A stretch of DNA of 64,000 nt from positions 81,760 to 145,759 of the forward strand of contig JAWKRB010000021.1 of the NCBI GenBank assembly GCA_041389885.1, in the 5' to 3' direction. Positions 43,728-50,448 of this stretch are shown piece by piece (the stretch's first letter is position 1; every line of letters starts with the position of its first letter). The notes under the pieces are model-generated. The model made no database searches and was not told the origin of the DNA. It saw only the letters and a program-made list of their open reading frames with translations. The translations under genes were made by a program, and so were the position numbers. This stretch comes from JAWKRB01 sp041389885. Its GTDB lineage: Bacteria > Myxococcota_A > Polyangia > Polyangiales > Ga0077539.

Positions 43728-44531
43728 TCACCCTCCCTGCAAGAGCCCCGCGCGCGACGCCAGATCGAGCGCGTGGGCCATGAGGTCGAGCTGGCTCCTG
43801 GAGCCCGCGCCGATCGCCTGCTCCCTCGCGCCGAGGCGCAGCAGGCGGTCGTCGAAGTGCGCGCCGATCGCCCTCTCTCGCAGCGCGTCTCGCAGCGTCT
43901 GGAGGTTCTCGAAGCGCGTGGATCGCATCGCGTCGCCGAGGAACCCGAAGTCCACGCCCTCGCGCAGCACCACCGGCGGCGCGCCGCGCGCGTAGACCAG
44001 CATCGCGGCCTCGAGGTCGGGCACCGGCGCGCTCCGCGCCTCGCGCGCGGGGATGACCCGCATTTCGAAGATCGCTCGCGCCGCGCCCCGCTCCGCGGGG
44101 AGCCGGGCGTGTCGGGGCTGCAGGCGCCGCTGCATCGCGCGGAGCACCAGGTGCACCGAGCTCCAGGCCACGGTGAGCGCGCGGCGGTCGGCGCCCTCGA
44201 TCACCAGCGCGTCGTCGCGGAGCTCGAGCTTGCGCGCCATGAACCGCTTGCGGTCGTCGACCATGTCGCGCTCGTCGAAGACCACCGTGTCGACGCCCGC
44301 GGCGAAGCACGCGCGCTGCAGGGCGACCGCGGGGTCTTCTCGGAAGGTCTCCCGAAAGGGCGCGGCGCTCACCGGGTCGCTGGCGCGCTCGGGGAGCATC
44401 GCCAGAACCCGCGGGAGCTCCGCGCCGAGGCGCAGCGCGACGTCGTACGGGGAGAGCCCGAGGGGCTCGGCGAGGGCGGCGGCGGCTCGCGCGAGGTCAG
44501 CGCGCGTCCTGACCGCGGCGAGGATGCGCAT
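43728..44531 (-). CDS. Uncharacterised protein
   Basis: The 267-residue product has no signal or membrane helix. It is mostly helical with a few strands (RADLARAAAALAEPLGL, RGAELPRVLAM-type start; VDTVVFDERDMVDDRKRFMARKLEL; DALVIEGADRRALTVAW; AMRSTRFENLQTLRDALRERA). No motif is recognised; TVVFDERDMVDD looks strand-rich but is not diagnostic. It is convergent with the Cys-rich gene, 10 bases from its stop. Confidence 0.55.
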   Translation of the reverse strand: MRILAAVRTRADLARAAAALAEPLGLSPYDVALRLGAELPRVLAMLPERASDPVSAAPFRETFREDPAVALQRACFAAGVDTVVFDERDMVDDRKRFMARKLELRDDALVIEGADRRALTVAWSSVHLVLRAMQRRLQPRHARLPAERGAARAIFEMRVIPAREARSAPVPDLEAAMLVYARGAPPVVLREGVDFGFLGDAMRSTRFENLQTLRDALRERAIGAHFDDRLLRLGAREQAIGAGSRSQLDLMAHALDLASRAGLLQGG

Positions 44532-44597
44532 CGGCGCTGGAGTGTAGCCCCGATCGACGCTTGCGGCTCGCGCGAGGTCGCTGATACCGTCGCGCCG

Positions 44598-45026
44598 ATG
44601 ATTCGGAACTCGATGCGGGCGATGGCGATCCTCTGCGTGTTGTCGTCGCCGATGGGCTGTCAGCTGATCAAGCGCCTGACCAACCGCGGGCAGGACGCGG
44701 GCACCCCCGCCGCGGCGCCCGCGACGCCGACGCCGATCCCCTCGGTCGACGAAGACGCGGGCAACATCGCGATGCCGAACCCCAACGTCGAGCCGATGCC
44801 CTCGGCGGACGACGGCGGCGCCGTCGACTCAGACGCGCCGGCGCCTGACCCCAACGCGGCCCCCGCGACCGAAGACGCGAGCGCCGAGGCGCCCAGCGTC
44901 GACGCCGCCGTCGAGGCCGCGCCGCCGCCGCCGGTGGTCCCCACGGTGGCCGAGCCGGCGCCGAGCGACGAGACGCCCCGCCGCCGCCGCGGCCGCACCT
45001 TTGCAAGGACCACCCCGGTAAGGTGA
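44598..45026 (+). CDS. Short lipoprotein, possibly frameshifted near its end
   Basis: The 142-residue product has a lipobox (CVLSSPMGC) and an Ala/Pro/Asp-rich chain. As read it ends ...RTFARTTPVR at 45026. A change of frame around 44995-45005 gives instead LCKDHPGKVNPSTGQVCPMVGR and a stop at 45065, which has two Cys in the spacing CKDHPGK...QVC and looks more like a real end. The shifted stop TAG falls exactly on the first three bases of the foldback element. The alternative is unproven. Confidence 0.5.
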   Translation: MIRNSMRAMAILCVLSSPMGCQLIKRLTNRGQDAGTPAAAPATPTPIPSVDEDAGNIAMPNPNVEPMPSADDGGAVDSDAPAPDPNAAPATEDASAEAPSVDAAVEAAPPPPVVPTVAEPAPSDETPRRRRGRTFARTTPVR

Positions 45027-45064
45027 ACCCCTCGACCGGCCAGGTCTGCCCGATGGTGGGCCGC

Positions 45065-45582
45065 TAGTACCTCGCCACAGGGGATTTGAAGGGTTGCGGC
45101 TGAGGGCCGTTCTTGGCGCCGGCGGACCTTCAACTGCCCCCTGCGCTCGCCGGTCGCTCCCTGCGGTCGCTGTCTCGCTGAAGGGGAGCCTGATACTGGG
45201 CGCCCCCGCTGGGACGGCTGACCGGGCGATCGTCTGGCGCGTGCGCGCACGACGGTTTCTTAAGGATATTCGGGATGTTGACTCGTGGCGCGTTCACGCG
45301 GTCGCATCGCGACGGTCGATCACCCCACCGTCGTGCGCGGCACGGCGACGACTCGGTCAGCCCCGTGCGGCGGGGGCGCGCCCAGGCTCCCCTTCGGCCC
45401 GGCGACCGCGGGGGCGACCGGCTGGCGCCCAGGGCGCTGACAAACCGGCGCGAGACCGACGCGTTCAGAGATGAGTCCCGCGCAGGCCCGAGGCGGGAGA
45501 GGGCGCGCGGCGGTGACGGTGGGGGCCCTGGCAAGAACGGCCCTCAGCCGCAACCCTTCAAATCCCCTGTGGCGAGGTACTA
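45065..45582. mobile_element. 518-bp foldback element with 51-bp terminal inverted repeats
   Basis: The ends are inverted repeats: 45065-45115 (starts TAGTACCTCGCCACAGGGG) and 45532-45582 are perfect complements over 51 bases, and the next inner base pair is a mismatch. Further inward, imperfect complementarity continues, for example CTGAAGGGGAGCCTG near 45179 against CAGGCTCCCCTTCGG near 45388, and GCGCACGACGGT near 45245 against ACCGTCGTGCGC near 45329, so most of the element could fold into one long hairpin. The core CACAGGGGATTTGAAGGGTT recurs in the 22680-22845 element. I see no transposase. The minus-strand neighbour takes its TAG stop from the right end; the plus-strand neighbour can do so at the left end if its alternative frame is right. 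Confidence 0.75.
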
Positions 45583-47040
45583 ATCGCCCGCCTCCGCCCG
45601 GCTCCACCCCCCCGCCTCTCGCGTCACCCTCCAGCCTTCACAACGTAGAATGCGCTGCAGCGCAGGGTGATTCGTCTCCGCAAGGACGACCCGCACCCCG
45701 CGCCGTCGCAGCGTCGCGCACGCGTCCCCGGCGCCGCGCTCCAGCGCGAGGGCGTCGAGGGCGACCGCGGCGCGGTGGCAGTCGTTGCGGGCGTCGAAGA
45801 GCAGCCTCGCGTCGGCGTGCGCGCGCGCGTTCCAGAGAAACCACCCCGTCGCGTCGAAGGGGACCCAGGCACGCGCGTCGGCGAGGTCCGCGGTGAGCGC
45901 GGGGAGCCCGGCGCCGCCGACGCCGATGGCGACGTGATCCCTCGGCGCCGCGCGGGCCAGCAGCAGCGCGAGGACGACGGCGGGCGCGAGGATCCAAGGC
46001 ACGCGCGGCAGCGACCAGCTCCCCCGAGGCCCGCGGAGCGCGTCGAGGTGCGGCGCGAGGAGCGCGAGGCCCAGCACCGCGGCGAGCACGAGGTGACGCG
46101 ACTGCAGCGCGCCCATCGCGACGAGGAGCAGGGTGAAGACGCCGTCGACCCGCGCGCCACGGGTCCCGCGGCGGAGCGCGTGGAGCGCGAGGAGGCTCAC
46201 GCCGAGGCAGGCCGCGAGCACCCAGGGGTTCGCGAAGGGCGCGGGCCAGGTCCAGAGCGGGCGAAACTCCAGCACCTCGCGGCGGAGCACCGCAGCCATG
46301 GGATCCCCCCCCGCGAGGTAGCGTCCGACGAGCCCGTGGAGCGAGAGCCCGTAGGGGTTCGCGAGGGTCGCGAGGCCCGCGAGGAGCAGCGCGAGGAGGC
46401 GAGTGCGCCGCTCAGCCCCTTCGGCACGCATCACCGCCGCGGCGATGAGCGCGAGCGCGAGGGGAAAGCTCCCGTGCGCGTTGGTCCAGAGGGCGGTGAG
46501 GAGCGTGAGGGACGCGACGGTCGCGCGGGTCCAGGTCGGCGCGCGGGTGAGCCCGAGCGCGAGGAGCGGGAGCGAGAGCAGCGCGTAGCCCGGACGCGGC
46601 GACACGAGGCTCGCCTGCCCCGCGAGGAGCGCGGCGAAGAAGGTCCACGCGGCGGTGTCGTCGCGCACGCCCGCGCGACGGTGGGCGAAGCGCATCGCGG
46701 CGAGGGTCGCGCAGGCCCCGAGCACGCCGAGGGTCGCGATGAAGGCGCTCCCCCATCGCCCTGCGCCGAGGGCGTACACGGGCGAGAGCAGCCACTCGTG
46801 AAAGACCCACGGGATCCCCGGATCGGTGATCGACCAGCCGTTGACGCGAGGGACGCTCCCACGCGCGAGGAGCTCGCGTCCTGCGGCGGCGATCCACCAC
46901 GCGTCGGGGTCGCCAACGGGCTCGTGCGCCGCACGGAGGGCGAGCACCGAGAGCAGCGCGACGTTGGCGCCCACCGCCACGCGCCGCTCGGAGAACGCGT
47001 CGAGGAGCAGCGCGCGTGTCCAGCGGGGCGAGGCGTGCAT
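45580..47040 (-). CDS. Polytopic membrane protein
   Basis: The 486-residue product has about eleven hydrophobic helices. It begins with VAVGANVALLSVLALRAAHE and then DAWWIAAAGRELLARGSVPRVNGWSI, a pattern of Asp and Trp after the first helix seen in GT-C-type (Dol-P-mannosyltransferase-like) membrane glycosyltransferases, where such a loop binds the lipid donor. HEWLLSPVYALG follows. The C-terminus is a soluble domain of about 100 residues. Its last codon and TAG stop are provided by the foldback element. The enzyme class is inferred. Confidence 0.65.
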   Translation of the reverse strand: MHASPRWTRALLLDAFSERRVAVGANVALLSVLALRAAHEPVGDPDAWWIAAAGRELLARGSVPRVNGWSITDPGIPWVFHEWLLSPVYALGAGRWGSAFIATLGVLGACATLAAMRFAHRRAGVRDDTAAWTFFAALLAGQASLVSPRPGYALLSLPLLALGLTRAPTWTRATVASLTLLTALWTNAHGSFPLALALIAAAVMRAEGAERRTRLLALLLAGLATLANPYGLSLHGLVGRYLAGGDPMAAVLRREVLEFRPLWTWPAPFANPWVLAACLGVSLLALHALRRGTRGARVDGVFTLLLVAMGALQSRHLVLAAVLGLALLAPHLDALRGPRGSWSLPRVPWILAPAVVLALLLARAAPRDHVAIGVGGAGLPALTADLADARAWVPFDATGWFLWNARAHADARLLFDARNDCHRAAVALDALALERGAGDACATLRRRGVRVVLAETNHPALQRILRCEGWRVTREAGGWSRAEAGD

Positions 47041-47043
47041 CGC

Positions 47044-49002
47044 TCAGCGCGCGAGGGCGGCGCCGAAGCCCATGGGCGCAGCGCCCGGCGCGCGGATCGT
47101 GCGGGTGGGGGTGGTCGACGGGCCGCCGACGCGTCCCGCGAAGATGTGCACGACGCCCGCGCCGCTGTCGGCGGTGGGGTCGCCGATGACGAGGTCGGCG
47201 AAGTTGTCGCCGGTGTAGTCCGCCATCGCGGCGACAGTTCCGTGTGGGAATCGCAGACCTTCGTCGGAGAGCATATTCACTCCAAGCTCGGTCGAAACGA
47301 CGACCTGAACGCCCACAGGTACGGATTGAAGCCCCTGAATCGTTCGGAGGTCACGAATCCAATCCTCGTGACCGTCCTGGTTCAGGTCTCCCGCTCGATA
47401 GAGGATCCCACTGGTATTGCTGCCTGTTCCCCGCGGCCAGGATGCGATCCCCGGGAGCATGTAGCCACCGGGACGGCTCGGCAGCAGATAGGCCACTTCG
47501 TTCACATTAGGAACGCCGACCAACAAGTCAGGAAAGCCGTCTCCGTTTCGATCGCCCAGGAATCCCCCGGTGCCGCCGAAACCATTCTCGAACGCACGCG
47601 CGTCGAGTTGTCGAGCGCCCGGCAAATCGAGTCCTTGAGAGCCCCCCTGAGCCGTCGCGATGAAGCCAGGCCGAGAGGTCACCTTGGCGGGTCCCGACGC
47701 GCCACGCCAGACGCCTCCAGCGACCAGATCCGTATGCCCATCGTCATCCAGATCCGCCGCCGCAACGAATCTCCCAAATTGGTACTCCGAGCGAAGAACC
47801 CGCCAGACCTGACTCTGGCGAACGGTGCCTCCCGGCGCGCTCCCGTAGATCGGCCAGACCCCACCGAGCCACGTCGGCCACGTCCCGCCGAGCGAGGTCA
47901 CCACCCAGTCTGCGTATCCGTCGCCGTTCAGGTCTCCTGCGCGTTCAAGTGAGACCCCGAATCTCTCATCCGAACTGGCTCCACGGAGCACGATCGCCGT
48001 CTCCGTCGTTGGCCCCGTGGCGCTCCCCCAATAGAGCGTTACGACGCCCGCAGGGTTGGCATCCACCGAGGAAGACACCGCGAGTTCGGCGAAGCCGTCG
48101 CCGTTGAGGTCTCCGACGCATGAGACCACCGAACCAAATCCCCCGCCGGCACCCGTGGGCGGATCAAGGGTCCAGCGTGGTGAGTCGAGCGAGTCACCGG
48201 AGTAGATCAGCACCCTCCCCTGACCCGCGTTCGCCAGAGGCACGCCGACGATCAGATCGGCGAGCCCGTCGCCGTTCACATCGGGCACACCGTGGGTCGA
48301 GTAGTCCCGCGCGGCGGTGCCGACGACGGTGAACTGCCAGGTCACCGAGAAATCGCCCACGGGCTGATCGGCGACGCGATTTCGGAGCCGCCAGAACCAT
48401 GGTCCTCGTCGCAACGGAGAGGTCCATCGGTGCTCGGTTCCGCGCACCACGGCGCTGCGTACGTCCTGCTTGCACGCTCGATCGGCGCAGATCTGCAGTT
48501 CGACTTCGGCGATGCTGTTTGGAAGATGCCACCGGAACCTAGGGCGATCGGAGGCGACCATGGAGGTCGACAAGGGCCCACGCGGTCGCGCCGCAGGTAT
48601 CGGCTCGCACCGACCTCCCTCCTCGGTGTAGCCAGGCACACAATCAACGGCGCACACGCCCTGCCGACAGACGGCGGCTCCGTGGGTCACGGCGGCACAG
48701 CGCTGGCAGACCGAGCCGCAAGCCTCGGTGGAATCGTCGGGTACGCAACTCCCGCCGCACGAGTGGGTGCCTGCGTCGCAGGTCGGGCTCGCGAACACAT
48801 CGGAACGATCTGAAGCGACCGCATCGAAAGAGTCGGTCGAAACATCAAGAGTCATGATGTCCGCAACGGCATCGATCTGCCCGCGGTCTTCAGTCGCCGC
48901 ATCTCTTTCGCGCAAAACTGGCGCAGGAATGCAGCCGATCGTGAGCGCTAGCAGTAGTGCAGAATATCGGGTCTTGGAGAAGCGAGTCGCAGAGAGTGCC
49001 AT
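47044..49002 (-). CDS. FG-GAP-repeat lipoprotein with Cys-rich linker
   Basis: The 652-residue product has a lipobox (LLLALTIGC) followed by an Asp/Ala/Val linker and a Cys-rich stretch (CDAGTHSCGGSCVPDDSTEACGSVC split over about 75-130). After a spacer come integrin-alpha-like FG-GAP units with calcium-binding loops: PDVNGDGLADLIVG, GDLNGDGFAELAVSS, GDLNGDGYADWVVTS, ADLDDDGHTDLVAGG, GDRNGDGFPDLLVG, GDLNQDGHEDWI and ADYTGDNFADLVIGD. These build a beta-propeller used in surface binding. The gene is unusual: from about 47230 upward its base composition is much lower in GC than the 3' 180 bases and the neighbouring gene. Confidence 0.8.
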   Translation of the reverse strand: MALSATRFSKTRYSALLLALTIGCIPAPVLRERDAATEDRGQIDAVADIMTLDVSTDSFDAVASDRSDVFASPTCDAGTHSCGGSCVPDDSTEACGSVCQRCAAVTHGAAVCRQGVCAVDCVPGYTEEGGRCEPIPAARPRGPLSTSMVASDRPRFRWHLPNSIAEVELQICADRACKQDVRSAVVRGTEHRWTSPLRRGPWFWRLRNRVADQPVGDFSVTWQFTVVGTAARDYSTHGVPDVNGDGLADLIVGVPLANAGQGRVLIYSGDSLDSPRWTLDPPTGAGGGFGSVVSCVGDLNGDGFAELAVSSSVDANPAGVVTLYWGSATGPTTETAIVLRGASSDERFGVSLERAGDLNGDGYADWVVTSLGGTWPTWLGGVWPIYGSAPGGTVRQSQVWRVLRSEYQFGRFVAAADLDDDGHTDLVAGGVWRGASGPAKVTSRPGFIATAQGGSQGLDLPGARQLDARAFENGFGGTGGFLGDRNGDGFPDLLVGVPNVNEVAYLLPSRPGGYMLPGIASWPRGTGSNTSGILYRAGDLNQDGHEDWIRDLRTIQGLQSVPVGVQVVVSTELGVNMLSDEGLRFPHGTVAAMADYTGDNFADLVIGDPTADSGAGVVHIFAGRVGGPSTTPTRTIRAPGAAPMGFGAALAR

Positions 49003-49109
49003 CTCGAAGAAGGCTCTCTCTGCGAGTTCAAAATTTCAACCCCCCCCGATTATCGCTTGTTCGCACACACAGGACCCGAACGACGCACGTAGGACTCAAG
49101 TCGTGGAAA

Positions 49110-50276
49110 TCACGCTGCCGGAATGTACAGCCGGGTCCCGTCCTCCAGAGTTTCGCAAGTATGACCAGAGCGGCAGTCGCCGGTCGAGGTACAGGTCCGC
49201 ATGCAGTACTGGCCGACATCGCGGATCAGAATGCAGTCGCCGGTTGGGAGACAGTCCTCGGTGACATTGCACGCGGCGCTACAGTACCCATCAGGGAACA
49301 AGCCCGGAATCATCAGGCAGGTGTTGTTCGTGCCTGGGCAAGCTGATGGCGAGGTGCAGGCGCGTCCAAAGTCGCGCGCCGCGGTCTGGCATGTTCCGTT
49401 CGCACAACTCTGGCCCCCCGCGCAGATACGCCCGCAGCCGCCGCAGTTGTTCGCGTCGGTCTGCGGGTTCACGCAGGTCGACCCGCAGGCGATCTGCGGC
49501 GACGTGCACGTGGGCCCCGGCGTCACGCACTGTCCGTTCATGCACGTGGCCGCGCCGGTGCACGCGTTGTTGCAGCGTCCGCAGTGCGAGCCGCTCGTGG
49601 CGACGTTCACGCACGACGCGCCGCAGCAGGTGAGGCCCGCGGCGCACGCGCAGGTGCAGGTCCCGTTGGTGCAGATCTGACCCGCGGCGCAGGCGCGGCC
49701 GCACGCGCCGCAGTTCTGGTTGTCGCTCGTCGGGTCGATGCACTCCGAGGAGCACATCAGCCGCGGCGCGTTGCACGCGGTGATGTTCATGCACGTGCTG
49801 TTCAGGCACGCCTGCATCGAGCCGCAGCGGCGGCCGCACTCGCCGCAGTTCTCCGAGTCGGTCGCGGGGTTGATGCAGCTCCCGGCGCAGAGCAGCCGCG
49901 GGGCGTTGCAGGTGATCATCGGCGCCTCGCAGGTGCCGTTGTTGCAGGTCTGTCCGCTCGGACACATCGTCCCGCACTGGCCGCAGTTGGTGCCGTCGCT
50001 GCGGGGGTCGACGCAGATCGCGCCGCACATCATCCGCGGGGCCGCGCAGGCGCTGGTGGTGTCGGCGGGGGGCGTCGCGGTGTCGGTCGGGGGGGTGACC
50101 ACGTCCATGTCCCCGCCGCCGCCGGTGTCGGCGGTCATCATGCCGCCGTCACCCGTGGTCATCGCGCCGGTGTCTTCGGGGGGAAAGAAGCCGCCGCCGC
50201 CGGTGCCGCCCGCGCGCGCCGAGCAGCCGAAGCCCGCCAGCACGCACAACAAAAGGAGTCCATCTCGTCGAAGCAT
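49110..50276 (-). CDS. Cys-rich repeat lipoprotein
   Basis: ATG 50276 begins a lipoprotein signal (LLLCVLAGFGC) and a Gly/Asp/Thr linker. The mature 300 residues contain at least six units of the form (A/C)-x-x-x-CGxxCV(D/N)xxTDxxNCGxCGxxCxxGQxCxNGxC, for example CGAICVDPRSDGTNCGQC and CGSTCVNPQTDANNCGGC. The same unit builds the giant lipoprotein at 60530. The C-terminal 70 residues differ (ARDFGRACTSPSACPG, RTCTSTGDCRSGHTCE) and lie in a lower-GC tract. A surface role is inferred. Confidence 0.75.
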   Translation of the reverse strand: MLRRDGLLLLCVLAGFGCSARAGGTGGGGFFPPEDTGAMTTGDGGMMTADTGGGGDMDVVTPPTDTATPPADTTSACAAPRMMCGAICVDPRSDGTNCGQCGTMCPSGQTCNNGTCEAPMITCNAPRLLCAGSCINPATDSENCGECGRRCGSMQACLNSTCMNITACNAPRLMCSSECIDPTSDNQNCGACGRACAAGQICTNGTCTCACAAGLTCCGASCVNVATSGSHCGRCNNACTGAATCMNGQCVTPGPTCTSPQIACGSTCVNPQTDANNCGGCGRICAGGQSCANGTCQTAARDFGRACTSPSACPGTNNTCLMIPGLFPDGYCSAACNVTEDCLPTGDCILIRDVGQYCMRTCTSTGDCRSGHTCETLEDGTRLYIPAA

Positions 50277-50448
50277 GTCGGTCTTTATTGCCTCTCGATG
50301 CGCGCGAGTCCAACGATCTGCCCGGCGCGGTGACGCGCAAGGTAGACCGGCGGCGCGACACGTCAAGAACGGGGAGCGCGCGGGGCGGGACGTGTTAGCC
50401 TCCGCGCCCTCACCGCGCCGACGGGACCGCAGGAGGAGTCGCAACCCA

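Noticed and set aside
45116..45530. A transposase or reading frame inside the 518-bp element
   Set aside because: Short frames exist on both strands but none shows a transposase motif, and the sequence is dominated by self-complementarity.
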